DNA of 36,965 nt from Gammaproteobacteria bacterium 53_120_T64 (lineage in GTDB: Bacteria > Pseudomonadota > Gammaproteobacteria > Pseudomonadales > Porticoccaceae). The translations under genes were made by a program, and so were the position numbers. Under the pieces are notes generated by a model. It was not told the DNA's origin and searched no databases. It saw only the letters and a list, made by a program, of their open reading frames with translations. Positions 1-8,783 of this stretch are shown one piece after another (within the stretch, counting starts at the first letter, position 1; each line of letters begins with the position of its first letter). Location: contig MAAT01000029.1 in assembly GCA_002162815.1 (NCBI GenBank), positions 1 through 36,965 of the forward strand, in the 5' to 3' direction.

Positions 1-1202
1 GCGGCGAAATAGCCGACGGCAACAACCGCTTCCTCGCCACCACCCTCGGTGAGCAGGGCTTTAGCATTGAAATGATGATGACGGCGGGGGATAGACGCGA
101 AGACCTGATGTTTGTGATGCGCACCGGCCTGCAGCGCGCCGACTATTTATTTATCAGTGGCGGTCTTGGCCCCACCGAAGACGACCTCACCGCAGAGGTG
201 GCCGCCGAGCTCGCCGGGGTTGAACGCATCTTTGACGAAGCCAGCTGGGAGGCCATCGTCGCCCTGTTCGCGAAATACAAACTGGAGTGCGGCGAAAACA
301 ACCGCAAGCAGGCCATGCTACCCGCTGGCGCCACCATACTCGCCAACCCCAATGGCACGGCCCCCGGCTTTAGCTGCACCTTTGAGCTTGACGGGCAAAG
401 TAAAACCATCGTCGCCCTACCCGGCCCCCCCCGCGAATTACAGCCCATGGTGCACGCCTTTCTCGCAGAGCGTGCCGGTGGCACAGTCCCCGAACAGAAT
501 GACTTATTTATCCGCTTTTTAGGCCTCGGCGAATCCGACCTCGCCGAGCGCCTCGAGCCCTGGACTAAGCAGTGGGGCGAGGTCAGCTTCCGCCAGGTCT
601 TCCCCGAAATGGAGGTCAAACTCTATCGCCCCGAGCCAGAGCGAGCGGCCGCACTCTGCGAATTTGCCAAGACTCACCTCGGTGACTATCTGCTCGACTA
701 CACCTCACAATCTACAGCCGAGCTGTTCACCACGTTTATGCAGCAGGGCAGCGCCAAACTGGCCTTTGCCGAGTCCTGTACCGGTGGCCTGGCGGCAAAA
801 ACCGTGACCGATGTGGCGGGCTCCTCCAACTACTTTCTCGGGGGCGTGGTGTCCTACGCCAATGCGGTGAAAGAGAACTTCCTCGATGTAGCCGCCCAGA
901 CATTGATTGACGAAGGTGCCGTCTCCGAACCCGTCGCCCAACAAATGGCCGAGGGTGCCCTGGCCCGCTTTAAGGCCGATATCAGCCTCAGCTTTACCGG
1001 CGTCGCCGGCCCCGATGGTGGCACCGAGGAGAAACCCGTGGGCATGGTGTGGATGGCAAAATCCAGCGCCGCCGGCACGCAAACAAAATGCCTGCATCTT
1101 ATTTTAGAGCGCGAGCACATTCGCCTCGGTGCGGTGTATCACGGCCTGCGCTGGCTGATGGAAGACTGGTTGCCGGGACAGCGAAAACAACTTAATGCTT
1201 GA
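1..1202 (+). CDS. cinA: CinA-family protein (3' part; 5' end outside window)
   Basis: The reading frame is open from base 3, so the true start lies upstream of the window; the first in-frame ATG at 72 is internal. The N-terminal part is the molybdopterin-binding-like (MoCF, COG1058) domain, with the typical stretch SGGLGPTEDDLTAE. The C-terminal part is the CinA amidohydrolase domain, with FAESCTGGLAAK carrying the conserved serine, then GGVVSYANAVK and FTGVAGPDGGTEEKPVG. Family members deamidate nicotinamide mononucleotide in pyridine nucleotide salvage and were first noted as competence or damage inducible. The stop overlaps the likely TTG start of the next gene, which suggests translational coupling. 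The identity is clear; only the N-terminus is missing. In many gammaproteobacteria recA follows cinA, but not here. Confidence 0.93.
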   Translation, partial: GEIADGNNRFLATTLGEQGFSIEMMMTAGDRREDLMFVMRTGLQRADYLFISGGLGPTEDDLTAEVAAELAGVERIFDEASWEAIVALFAKYKLECGENNRKQAMLPAGATILANPNGTAPGFSCTFELDGQSKTIVALPGPPRELQPMVHAFLAERAGGTVPEQNDLFIRFLGLGESDLAERLEPWTKQWGEVSFRQVFPEMEVKLYRPEPERAAALCEFAKTHLGDYLLDYTSQSTAELFTTFMQQGSAKLAFAESCTGGLAAKTVTDVAGSSNYFLGGVVSYANAVKENFLDVAAQTLIDEGAVSEPVAQQMAEGALARFKADISLSFTGVAGPDGGTEEKPVGMVWMAKSSAAGTQTKCLHLILEREHIRLGAVYHGLRWLMEDWLPGQRKQLNA

Positions 1203-1750
1203 GCAGTAGGGATGATGCGGCTTTGAAAACTCATTTAGAATTGATGGCCAGCTACAACCAGTGGATGAATAAGGCTATATTTTCAGCCTTATCAGGCCTC
1301 GAGCCCGCCGAACTTGGCAAAGACAGGGGCGCTTTCTTTGGCTCCATTATTGGCACCCTAAACCATATCCTGGTGGGTGACATTATTTGGTTAAAGCGCT
1401 TTAGTGCCCACCCCGCTAATTTCAGTACCTTAGAGGTACTAGAGGAGTTTGCCCTGCCGAGTTCTTTGGCCGACATTATTCACCCACACATTGCGCCATT
1501 AACAAGGGCGCGAGACAGGATGGATTCACTGATCATCGATCTTATAAAAGAAACGCGTGCAGCGGACCTCGCCTACAACCTGAACTACAGCAATACCCAG
1601 GGCAAAGCCTTCACCAAGAACTTTGCTCATTTACTGCAGCACCTGTTTAACCACCAAACTCATCACCGTGGGCAAGTTTCAACCCTGCTCCATCAACAAG
1701 GGATAGACATCGCTAGCAGCGACTTACTGATGATGATTCCAGACGCTTAA
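1199..1750 (+). CDS. DinB-family putative metal-dependent protein
   Basis: The 183-residue product fits the DinB/YfiT four-helix fold. It has an early ASYNQWMN motif, then TLNHILVGDIIWLKRF, and near the C-terminus HLFNHQTHHRGQVSTLL. The His in NHILVGD and the two in the HQTHHRGQ segment are the expected metal ligands. DinB relatives include thiol-dependent S-transferases and damage-induced proteins of unknown role, so the reaction cannot be named. The start is uncertain. TTG at 1199 overlaps the cinA stop; TTG at 1223 with an upstream TAGGG and ATG at 1244 are alternatives. The ATG would still keep the core domain. This is not the DNA polymerase IV gene that shares the name dinB. Confidence 0.85.
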   Translation: MSSRDDAALKTHLELMASYNQWMNKAIFSALSGLEPAELGKDRGAFFGSIIGTLNHILVGDIIWLKRFSAHPANFSTLEVLEEFALPSSLADIIHPHIAPLTRARDRMDSLIIDLIKETRAADLAYNLNYSNTQGKAFTKNFAHLLQHLFNHQTHHRGQVSTLLHQQGIDIASSDLLMMIPDA

Positions 1751-1800
1751 ACATCGACATCCCACATTTATTTTTCACCATACAATAGAGAACTCAGAAT

Positions 1801-2520
1801 ATGGCCATTCAACATCGACTCGTAGAATACACAGATGGTGACACTCTACTCGAAGGCTATTTAGCCTATGACGACGCCATTAGCGGCCCCCGCCCCTGCA
1901 TAATTATTGCCCACACCTGGGCCGGACGCAGTGACTTCGAATGCCAGCAGGCCGATAAACTCGCCGCCCTCGGCTATGTCGGTTTTGCCCTGGATATGTA
2001 CGGCAAGGGCGTATTGGGCAGTGGCCCCGATGAAAACAGCGCCCTTATGACACCCTTTATGGAAGACCGCCCCGCCCTACAGCAGCGCATGGCCGCCGCC
2101 CTGGCCACCGCCAGCCAGCAAGCCGAGGCCGATGCGTCGAAGATGGCGAGCATGGGTTATTGCTTCGGTGGCTTGTGCTCTCTCGACTTGGCGCGCACCA
2201 GCACTTATATTCTCGGTGCAGCCAGCTTCCACGGTTTATTTTTAGCACCGGGTAATACCGAGGGCAATAAGGTCAGCGCCAAGGTACTGTGCCTGCACGG
2301 CAATGACGACCCCATGGTGCCGGTCGATTCCGTTATCGCCCTGGAAAAAGAACTCAGCGAGGCCGGTGCCGACTGGCAGATTCACGCCTACGGCAATACC
2401 CTCCACGCCTTTACCAACCCGGCCGCCGCCAGCCCAGAGATGGGTATGGCTTATAACGCAGCAGCCGATCGACGCTCATGGGCGAGTTTGGTGAATTTTC
2501 TGGAAGAGGTGTTTGAATAA
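1801..2520 (+). CDS. Dienelactone hydrolase-family protein
   Basis: The 239-residue product is an alpha/beta hydrolase of the dienelactone hydrolase type. The nucleophile elbow is GYCFGG, with Cys in place of Ser as in classical dienelactone hydrolases. The acid residue lies in HGNDDPMVP and the catalytic His in YGNTLHAFTNP. Early VEYTDGDTLLEGYLAYD and the oxyanion region IIAHTWAGRSDF are also typical. These cytosolic enzymes hydrolyse lactones or esters, classically in the chlorocatechol branch, but many paralogues sit outside such pathways, and no aromatic degradation genes are adjacent. An AGAG-type ribosome site precedes the ATG, and about 50 bases separate it from the DinB-family gene. 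The family call is strong; the substrate is unknown. Confidence 0.9.
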   Translation: MAIQHRLVEYTDGDTLLEGYLAYDDAISGPRPCIIIAHTWAGRSDFECQQADKLAALGYVGFALDMYGKGVLGSGPDENSALMTPFMEDRPALQQRMAAALATASQQAEADASKMASMGYCFGGLCSLDLARTSTYILGAASFHGLFLAPGNTEGNKVSAKVLCLHGNDDPMVPVDSVIALEKELSEAGADWQIHAYGNTLHAFTNPAAASPEMGMAYNAAADRRSWASLVNFLEEVFE

Positions 2521-2526
2521 GCTAAA

Positions 2527-2557
2527 GGCGACATTTTTCGCCCTATTTATTTTCAGT
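2527..2557 (+). terminator. Weak intrinsic terminator after the hydrolase gene
   Basis: GGCGA (2527-2531) can pair with TCGCC (2538-2542) across a six-base loop. A T-rich stretch, CTATTTATTTT, follows on the plus strand. The stem is short, so this is only a plausible terminator for the dienelactone hydrolase transcript. Confidence 0.35.
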
Positions 2558-2570
2558 CTCAAACACTAAA

Positions 2571-2604
2571 ACAAAAAAAGGCGGCAGCTTGCGCTGACCG
2601 CCTT
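2571..2604 (-). terminator. Intrinsic terminator for the small secreted protein gene
   Basis: AAGGCGG (2578-2584) pairs with CCGCCTT (2598-2604), and inside it CAGC pairs with GCTG around a TTGC loop, with one bulged A. Read on the minus strand the hairpin is followed by a run of seven T and then GTTTT, the classic rho-independent layout. It lies about 70 bases beyond the stop of the small minus-strand gene ending at 2677. Confidence 0.75.
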
Positions 2605-2606
2605 CT

Positions 2607-2630
2607 GGCTTTAGGCCTTGAGCTAAAGCC
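2607..2630. other. Perfect 8-bp hairpin between terminator and gene
   Basis: GGCTTTAG (2607-2614) and CTAAAGCC (2623-2630) are perfect inverted copies with an eight-base loop. It sits immediately beside the minus-strand terminator hairpin, so it may be part of a tandem terminator or an mRNA 3'-end structure. There is no T-run of its own. Confidence 0.5.
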
Positions 2631-2676
2631 TCAACTCAAACATAAAGTACAACTACCTGACAGCCACTGCACGCCA

Positions 2677-2952
2677 TTATTTAAGGAGTGCTTTTGTTGC
2701 CTTTTCCATATCGACGGCGGCAGCGGCCTTATCTTTATCGACGGCATCATAGGCCTTTTTATAATCAACACTGGTGCCAGAGACCGAGCCCGCTAATTTT
2801 TCTTTATCAACGGACTCTACTGCTTTTTTCTTATCGACGGAATCAGCAAGCTCGGTGTAGTCAACAGCAAGCGCCGCCATTGGCAATGCCAGGGCGAGGG
2901 TAAATAGTAAGGTAGATAATTTCAAAGCTGATTTTCCTTTATAAAAGCTCAT
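2677..2952 (-). CDS. Small exported protein with degenerate VDxxKA repeats
   Basis: I do not recognise a family. The product starts with a signal peptide (KLSTLLFTLALALPMAALA, probable cleavage after ALA). The mature part of about 60 residues is built from roughly five degenerate units: SVDKKKAVE, SVDKEKLAG, SVDYKKAYD, AVDKDKAAA and AVDMEKATK. It is very rich in Lys, Asp and Ala, and looks helical, charged and probably periplasmic. Two starts compete. ATG at 2952 has only a weak upstream TGGA. TTG at 2925 has AAAGGA eight bases before it and gives a cleaner signal peptide. A good terminator follows. The gene sits after hisA on the same strand, where hisF often lies in relatives, with about 120 bases between them, so it probably has its own promoter. 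Confidence 0.75.
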   Translation of the reverse strand: MSFYKGKSALKLSTLLFTLALALPMAALAVDYTELADSVDKKKAVESVDKEKLAGSVSGTSVDYKKAYDAVDKDKAAAAVDMEKATKALLK

Positions 2953-3073
2953 TGAAAATCCAGAATAAACACCGGCGATGATTCCGGCAAGTTTTTGTAT
3001 CTTCAATATTGGCCCAGAAGCTCTAGTAACCCTGCCAGGCAATGTTTACTTTTCAGCCCTTGCTCACACAGTT

Positions 3074-3802
3074 TTATTCATCACAAAACAACTGCGCCTC
3101 GCGCACATCCAGCGTGCCCTCGTAAATCGCACGGCCGGTAATCGCACCCAATATGCCCGCGTCCGACGCCGCTTTAAGAGCGCGAATATCATCCATATTG
3201 GTAATACCGCCGGAGGCGATAACGGGGATGGGCGAGGCCTTGGCCATATTGACGGTGGCCTCAACATTCACGCCCTGCATCATGCCGTCGCGGTCGATAT
3301 CGGTGTAGACAATTGAGCTGACACCATCGCTGGCGAAGCGTTTCGCTAGATCGGTGGCTTTGACATCGCTGACCTCGGCCCAGCCATCGGTGGCGACCAG
3401 GCCGGCCTTGGCGTCGATACCGACGATAATATGGCCGGCAAACTGTTGGCACATTTGGGTGACGAAGTCAGGCTCCTCTACCGCCTTGGTGCCGATAATC
3501 ACGTAGTCGACACCGGCCTGCAGGTAAGCTTCGATGGTTTCGGCACTGCGAATGCCACCGCCGATTTGAATCGGTAGGTCGGGGTAGCGCTGAGCGATGG
3601 CTTTCACCACCTCGCCATTCACCGGCTCACCGGCAAAGGCGCCATTGAGGTCGACCAAGTGCAAGCGGCGCGCACCGGCATCGACCCAGCGCCCGGCAAC
3701 AGTGACGGGGTCATCGGAAAATACCGTGGAGTCTTCCATACGGCCCTGGCGCAGGCGTACACATTCACCGTCTTTAAGGTCAATCGCGGGGATAATTAAC
3801 AT
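3074..3802 (-). CDS. hisA: HisA, phosphoribosylformimino-AICAR-phosphate isomerase
   Basis: This TIM-barrel enzyme converts ProFAR to PRFAR in histidine biosynthesis. The product of 242 residues is normal length. It begins [17 protein letters not shown], with catalytic Asp8; the second catalytic Asp lies at about 130 in VGIDAKAG. Phosphate-binding glycines appear in QIGGGIRS and IASGGITN. The ATG at 3802 was chosen over an upstream in-frame TTG at 3820 because it gives the standard HisA N-terminus and has AAAGAG just upstream. It lies about 70 bases downstream of hisH in the hisB-hisH-hisA order, so the three are probably one operon. No hisF follows inside the window. Confidence 0.97.
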   Translation of the reverse strand: MLIIPAIDLKDGECVRLRQGRMEDSTVFSDDPVTVAGRWVDAGARRLHLVDLNGAFAGEPVNGEVVKAIAQRYPDLPIQIGGGIRSAETIEAYLQAGVDYVIIGTKAVEEPDFVTQMCQQFAGHIIVGIDAKAGLVATDGWAEVSDVKATDLAKRFASDGVSSIVYTDIDRDGMMQGVNVEATVNMAKASPIPVIASGGITNMDDIRALKAASDAGILGAITGRAIYEGTLDVREAQLFCDE

Positions 3803-3874
3803 TCGAGCATTCTCTTTCAATAGCTTGGATCAATAGGATGGGGGGCGGCAGGCGAACAGCTTAGGCGCGGCGCT

Positions 3875-4531
3875 TTAGCTTCCGCCATCCCAGTTAACAA
3901 AATTTTTCAGTAACTGTAGGCCAGCGGTATGGCTTTTTTCGGGGTGAAACTGCACCGCAAACAAATTGTCCCGCGCCAGTGCCGCGCTAAATTGCGGCCC
4001 GTATTCACAGGTCGCGGCCACGTCACTGGCTTGCTGGGCTTCAACGTAGTAGCTGTGTACAAAGTAGAAGCGGGTGTCTTGTTCGATGCCGTGCCACACC
4101 GGGTGGTCGATACTTTGGTGGACCTTATTCCAACCCATGTGCGGGACTTTTAAACGCTCACCGTCGGCGGCGTGTAGGTCATCGCCAAAGTAGCGGGTCT
4201 TGCCAGGCAGAATATCGAGACAATCGACACCGCCGTTTTCTTCACTGTGGCTCATCACCGCCTGCATGCCGACACAAATCGCCAGCACCGGTTTTTCATT
4301 GATGGCGGTGGCGACCAGGTCGTCAAAACCGAGACGGCGAATTTCCGCCATGCAGTCGCGAATGGCGCCAACACCGGGGAATACCACCTTATCGGCTCGC
4401 GCCACTTCCAGCGGGTCGGAGGTAATGACGACATGGTCATCGGGGGCCACGTGCTCCAGCGCCTTGGCGGCGGAATGCAGGTTACCCATGCCATAGTCCA
4501 GCACGGCTATACGGCTGCGGAAATCACTCAT
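3875..4531 (-). CDS. hisH: HisH, glutamine amidotransferase subunit of IGP synthase
   Basis: HisH releases ammonia from glutamine and passes it to HisF, which makes imidazole glycerol phosphate and AICAR from PRFAR. The 218-residue product is a class I amidotransferase. It shows [12 protein letters not shown] near the N-terminus, [11 protein letters not shown], the nucleophile Cys86 in AICVGMQ, and His196 and Glu198 in QFHPEKSH. A ribosome site AAGAGAG precedes the ATG. It is the second gene of the minus-strand his cluster, 127 bases after hisB. Its obligate partner hisF is not in the window, so it must be encoded elsewhere on the chromosome. Confidence 0.97.
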   Translation of the reverse strand: MSDFRSRIAVLDYGMGNLHSAAKALEHVAPDDHVVITSDPLEVARADKVVFPGVGAIRDCMAEIRRLGFDDLVATAINEKPVLAICVGMQAVMSHSEENGGVDCLDILPGKTRYFGDDLHAADGERLKVPHMGWNKVHQSIDHPVWHGIEQDTRFYFVHSYYVEAQQASDVAATCEYGPQFSAALARDNLFAVQFHPEKSHTAGLQLLKNFVNWDGGS

Positions 4532-4658
4532 TGTTTTACTCTCTTGCTATGTTGGGTTCTCGGCCGTTGCATCAACACGCCAAGACTCAATCTTACACAT
4601 CCTACCGCGACTCGATAATGGCGAGTCACTAGGCCCACTTCCTAGCGACACCCGCTGT

Positions 4659-5252
4659 TTACAAAGTACCCTTGGTAGAGGGCATTTGACCCGCCATGCG
4701 GGGGTCGGGCTCAAGGGCCATGCGCAGTGCGCGACCGAAAGCTTTGAAAATAGTTTCGACCTGGTGATGGGTGTTGCTGCCACGCAGATTGTCGATGTGC
4801 AGGGTGGCGCCGGCGTGATTGACAAAGCCCTGAAAAAACTCAGACACCAGGTCGACATCAAAGTTGCCGACACGGGCGCGGGTATAAACCACGTCCTGAA
4901 CCAGGCCGGGGCGGCCGGAGAAGTCGATAACCACCCGCGACAGCGCCTCGTCCAGGGGTACATAGGCATGGCCGTAGCGATAAATGCCCTTGCGATCACC
5001 CAGCGCCTTGGCCACCGCCTGGCCGAAGGTAATGCCGATATCTTCCACCGTGTGGTGGTCGTCAATGTGAATATCACCCACCGCCTTCACCGATATATTG
5101 ATCAAGCCATGGCGGGCAATTTGGTCGAGCATGTGCTCGAGAAAGGGCACGCCGGTGTCGAAGTCAGCCACACCGCTGCCGTCGAGATCGACCGCTACAG
5201 TGATTTTAGTTTCTAGGGTATCGCGACTTACCGTCGCCTTGCGCTCGCTCAT
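4659..5252 (-). CDS. hisB: HisB, imidazoleglycerol-phosphate dehydratase
   Basis: The enzyme dehydrates imidazole glycerol phosphate to imidazole acetol phosphate in histidine synthesis, using two metal ions. The 197-residue product is a stand-alone dehydratase without the N-terminal phosphatase domain fused in enteric bacteria. The duplicated metal-binding motifs are visible: [10 protein letters not shown] and [15 protein letters not shown] in the first half, and [16 protein letters not shown] in the second. GGAG lies six bases before the ATG. It is the first gene of the minus-strand his group and is divergent from the asmA-like gene. A TATAAT on the minus strand (5306-5311) may be its -10 box, but I see no convincing -35 at normal spacing. 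Confidence 0.97.
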   Translation of the reverse strand: MSERKATVSRDTLETKITVAVDLDGSGVADFDTGVPFLEHMLDQIARHGLINISVKAVGDIHIDDHHTVEDIGITFGQAVAKALGDRKGIYRYGHAYVPLDEALSRVVIDFSGRPGLVQDVVYTRARVGNFDVDLVSEFFQGFVNHAGATLHIDNLRGSNTHHQVETIFKAFGRALRMALEPDPRMAGQMPSTKGTL

Positions 5253-5479
5253 TCTACTCTCCGGTTCGGCCGGGGTTGTTTACCGCCCCAGACCTGCAAG
5301 CGGGCATTATACGGATGCACCGACACAGCCGCTAGCAACCATCTAAACCGCGCCACCAAATCTACCCTGGCGAGTGAAAATTCAGCGGGGCTTTGACATT
5401 TCAATGCTTGAACCCCAGCGCGGTATCACGCTCTAATAGAGCCTCGAGCCCGCCCCACACCAACCAAAGACAGAGCCCT

Positions 5480-7639
5480 ATGAAAGCCATCAAATGGACC
5501 ATTGCCAGCCTCGTGGTGCTAGTACTTTTGGCCAGCATCGTCGTCGCCTATTTTGTCGTGGCCATAGACCCCAACCGCTATAAGCCCCAATTGACCCAGC
5601 TGGCGCATGAGCAGGGCATCGCTCTAAAAATTGCAGGCGACCTGAGCTGGCAACTGCTGCCCAGCCTAGCCATCAGCGTAGGTGCCACGCAAATCACCAG
5701 CCCCCGCAGCGATATACCGCAAGTTAGCTTTGCACAAGCCGAGCTTAGCCTCGCCTGGTTGCCGCTGTTGCGGCGTCAATTGTCGGTCAAGGCGATTCGT
5801 TTAGAGGGTGCCGATATTCGCCTCGGTAGCGCGCAGCAAGCCGGCAATACCGCCGCAGCGCCCCTCGCCGCCGCGCCGCTGAGTACCAAACAAGCCGACA
5901 ATCTTGCCGCAACGCCCGCTGACACCGATGCCGCCCCGGCATTTGGCCTCGCCATTAAACGCCTCGAAATCGCCAACAGTCGCCTGCAGCTGCCGCCGAC
6001 GGCCGATGCCACAGGCCCGCAGCAATTGAGCGACATTCAGCTACTGATAGAAGACCTCAACCTCGACGGCGAGGCCTTTACACTCAAGGCCAGCTTTGCC
6101 TACAGCGACCCCGCGCTACCCGCGCCAGTGGCGGTCAAACTCGACACCACCGCCAGTGTCGCGCAACACAGCCAGGCCATGACCCTGAGCCAGACCAGCC
6201 TGGAATTACTGCTCGCCGACAAGCCCCCCGTTCACATCAGCATTGACGCACTGTCTGTCGAGCAGGGCGATGCACTTCAGCTCGACATATCGGGTCTGCA
6301 AGTCAACAGCGCCGGGGCTCAGCTACAGGCCTCACTGTCTGCACAGGGCTTTTCGACACAAGATAGCTCCACAGAGGGCGGCGACGAGACGCTGACCTTT
6401 ACCAGCGAGATCACCGTGCCACCACTGGCCCTGCACGCGGTATTGGCGGCGTGGGATATCGAACTCCCCCCCTTGCCCGACACTCAAGCCCTGCAACAAG
6501 CCAGCCTTAAACTGAGTATCAAGGGCAGTAACACCGGCCTCAGCATTAGCGACTTGGTCGCCACACTCGACGACATCACGTTAACCGGCAGCGCGCAGCT
6601 GGCCTTGCAGCCGACGCGCAATATCAGCCTGCAACTACAGAGCAGTGCTATCGACCTCAACCGCTATATCGACAGCACCAATGCCAGCGACAGCAATGAT
6701 AAACAACACGCCGGCGCCAACAGCCACACCCCCGCAGAAGTGATTTTCGCCCCCCTTGTCGGCCCCCTGCTCTGGGTCGGCGACGGCACCGCCCACCTCG
6801 ATATTGCTATCGACGCTCTGCAGCTCGACGCCATCGCGGCCAAACAGCTGCAGATAAAAATCGAGGCCAGCAACAATATTGTGCAGATAAGGCAGCTGGC
6901 AGCCGAGGTTTTCGACGGCGACATCAACGCCAGCGCCACCATCAACCTGCAGGGCAAAGAGCCCACGGTGAATTTCAGCACCACTGTTAACGCACTCGCG
7001 GTCGACCAGGCCTTGCATGCCTTGAGCGGGGAAGCTGCCCTAAGGGGCCGCTTGAAGGCCAAGTTCCAGGGCCAAAGCCATGGCGGTGACGCCGAGCAAC
7101 TGCACCAACACCTTAAGGCCAATGGCGATATCACCCTCAGCCAGCCCTATTTGACCACCTTCAATATTGAAAAGAGCTACTGCGAGATAGCCGCCCTGAT
7201 CGAAAAAATCCCGCGTAAAAACGACTGGCCCCAAGGCTCGCAGTTGCAGGATGTGCAGGCCAACATCGAGATACAAGGTAAGCAGGTGTTTATTCGCCAC
7301 TACAGCAGTGGCCTGGGTAATATCAGCCTTAAGGGCAAGGGCCTTATCGACCTCGACAAAGAGCGCTTCGACCTGCTGGCCACCTCGCGACTCAAGGGCG
7401 AGCGCACCAGTGCCGAGGGTTGCCGGGTAAAAAGTCAGCGCGTACGCGACAAAGATATTCCCATTCGCTGCAAAGACAGTTTCGCCAAGGCCGGTGGCGG
7501 CAGCTGCAAACCCGATGGCGACTTTGTGAAACAAGTACTGCAGGATAAATTACTGGAACAAATTCAGCGCAAAAGCGGGCTCGACAAAGAGTCTGAAGAC
7601 GCCGTTAAAGGCTTACTCAAAGGCCTGTTTGGACGCTAA
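5480..7639 (+). CDS. AsmA-family protein
   Basis: The 719-residue product starts with a single membrane segment (about residues 5-27, WTIASLVVLVLLASIVVAYF). The AsmA signature DPNRYKPQLTQLAHEQGI follows, then GDLSWQLLPSLAISVGA. The C-terminal part (from about residue 480) holds the conserved AsmA_2 region, including VNFSTTVNALAVDQAL and the VKQVLQDKLLEQIQRK tail. A long central region is rich in Ala, Gln and Asp. AsmA proteins are inner-membrane anchored with a large periplasmic part and are linked to outer membrane assembly or bridge-type lipid transport. The start was moved to ATG 5480 because upstream in-frame codons do not resemble the family and the membrane segment follows at once. mutY starts three bases after the stop, so they are probably co-transcribed. 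Confidence 0.92.
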   Translation: MKAIKWTIASLVVLVLLASIVVAYFVVAIDPNRYKPQLTQLAHEQGIALKIAGDLSWQLLPSLAISVGATQITSPRSDIPQVSFAQAELSLAWLPLLRRQLSVKAIRLEGADIRLGSAQQAGNTAAAPLAAAPLSTKQADNLAATPADTDAAPAFGLAIKRLEIANSRLQLPPTADATGPQQLSDIQLLIEDLNLDGEAFTLKASFAYSDPALPAPVAVKLDTTASVAQHSQAMTLSQTSLELLLADKPPVHISIDALSVEQGDALQLDISGLQVNSAGAQLQASLSAQGFSTQDSSTEGGDETLTFTSEITVPPLALHAVLAAWDIELPPLPDTQALQQASLKLSIKGSNTGLSISDLVATLDDITLTGSAQLALQPTRNISLQLQSSAIDLNRYIDSTNASDSNDKQHAGANSHTPAEVIFAPLVGPLLWVGDGTAHLDIAIDALQLDAIAAKQLQIKIEASNNIVQIRQLAAEVFDGDINASATINLQGKEPTVNFSTTVNALAVDQALHALSGEAALRGRLKAKFQGQSHGGDAEQLHQHLKANGDITLSQPYLTTFNIEKSYCEIAALIEKIPRKNDWPQGSQLQDVQANIEIQGKQVFIRHYSSGLGNISLKGKGLIDLDKERFDLLATSRLKGERTSAEGCRVKSQRVRDKDIPIRCKDSFAKAGGGSCKPDGDFVKQVLQDKLLEQIQRKSGLDKESEDAVKGLLKGLFGR

Positions 7640-7642
7640 TCA

Positions 7643-8713
7643 ATGCCGCCACTGTCGCCCCCTAAAAAACCAAAAGCCAAGACATTCGCCAGCCGCCTAC
7701 TGCGCTGGTTTGACCAGCACGGGCGCAAAGACCTGCCCTGGCAGCACAATATCAACGCCTACCGGGTTTGGCTCTCGGAAATCATGCTGCAGCAAACCCA
7801 GGTCAGCACGGTCATCCCCTACTACCAGCGCATGACGCAGGCCTACCCCGATGTACAGGCACTGGCCGACGCGCCGCTCGACGAGGTGCTGCACCACTGG
7901 ACCGGCCTGGGCTACTACGCCCGCGCGCGCAATTTGCATAAAACCGCAGGCCTGGTCAGCACCGAACTCGGCGGTATTTTCCCCGATAGTGTCGAGGGCT
8001 TAGAGGCACTGCCCGGCATCGGCCGCTCCACCGCCGGCGCTATTTGCGCCATTGCCTACCAGCGCCACTGCGCGATACTCGACGGCAACGTCAAGCGCGT
8101 ACTGGCGCGCCACAGTGCCGTGGCCGGCTGGCCCGGTAAAACGGCGGTGGCAAAAACCCTCTGGCAAATTGCCGACAGTTACACCCCCGCGCAACGCAGC
8201 CGCGACTACACCCAGGCGATTATGGATCTCGGCGCCACCCTGTGCACACGTACTAAGCCGGCCTGCACACAGTGCCCGGTAAAGGCCGACTGCCAGGCCC
8301 ACGCCCGCCAGGAAACCCAACTTTACCCCGGTAAAAAAGCCCCTAAAACCACCCCCGTACGACAAACCCTGCTACTGGTGATTCGCGACCGACAAAACCG
8401 CGTGCTGCTGCAACAGCGTCCGCCCAGCGGGATCTGGGGTGGCCTGTGGAGTTTCCCCGAATGCGCCAGCGAAGACGAATTAACCGCCAGCTGTACACAA
8501 CTCGGTATTCGCATCGCGAGCCACCAACTGGCAGACACCCAGCGCCACACCTTTAGTCACTTTCATCTCGACTACACCCCGGTGCATATCGACACTTGCG
8601 CCAGCGCGACGCGCATCGCCGACAGCAGCCAACGCTGGGTTGTACCCGGCGCCCACGGCGAAATTGGCCTGCCCGCCCCCATCCTCGCCCTGCTACAAAG
8701 CCTCGACGAATAA
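7643..8713 (+). CDS. mutY: MutY, adenine DNA glycosylase
   Basis: MutY removes adenine mispaired with 8-oxoguanine, preventing G:C to T:A mutations. The product of 356 residues has the full family layout. WLSEIMLQQTQV carries catalytic Glu46. The helix-hairpin-helix is LEALPGIGRSTAGAI (about 119-133). Asp147 lies in ILDGNVKRVL. The [4Fe-4S] cysteines are 201, 208, 211 and 217. The C-terminal NUDIX-like domain that reads 8-oxoG begins near 230 (TLLLVIRDRQNRVLLQQRP) and includes TFSHFHLDY. The gene starts three bases after the asmA-like stop and is followed by yggX, the usual functional companion in gammaproteobacteria. Confidence 0.97.
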   Translation: MPPLSPPKKPKAKTFASRLLRWFDQHGRKDLPWQHNINAYRVWLSEIMLQQTQVSTVIPYYQRMTQAYPDVQALADAPLDEVLHHWTGLGYYARARNLHKTAGLVSTELGGIFPDSVEGLEALPGIGRSTAGAICAIAYQRHCAILDGNVKRVLARHSAVAGWPGKTAVAKTLWQIADSYTPAQRSRDYTQAIMDLGATLCTRTKPACTQCPVKADCQAHARQETQLYPGKKAPKTTPVRQTLLLVIRDRQNRVLLQQRPPSGIWGGLWSFPECASEDELTASCTQLGIRIASHQLADTQRHTFSHFHLDYTPVHIDTCASATRIADSSQRWVVPGAHGEIGLPAPILALLQSLDE

Positions 8714-8719
8714 ATTTCC

Positions 8720-8747
8720 TTGCCCCTTGGCATTGAGGTTTTATACT
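8720..8747 (+). promoter_or_regulatory. Probable sigma-70 promoter of yggX
   Basis: TTGCCC (8720-8725), a 16-base spacer and TATACT (8742-8747) lie in the 70-base gap between mutY and yggX. This would let the iron-trafficking gene be expressed separately from mutY. It is a pattern match only. Confidence 0.5.
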
Positions 8748-8783
8748 GTGCTGCCTTTTTACACCGCTCTTAGAGGAATCGTC

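Noticed and set aside
4532..4658. Possible extra gene between hisH and hisB
   Set aside because: Only small inverted repeats (GACTCG/CGAGTC at 4609-4627 and CTAGG/CCTAG nearby) and no credible ORF.
5306..5311. TATAAT on the minus strand upstream of hisB
   Set aside because: A plausible -10 box, but the nearest -35-like TTGCTA lies 21 bases away, beyond normal spacing; not annotated as a promoter.
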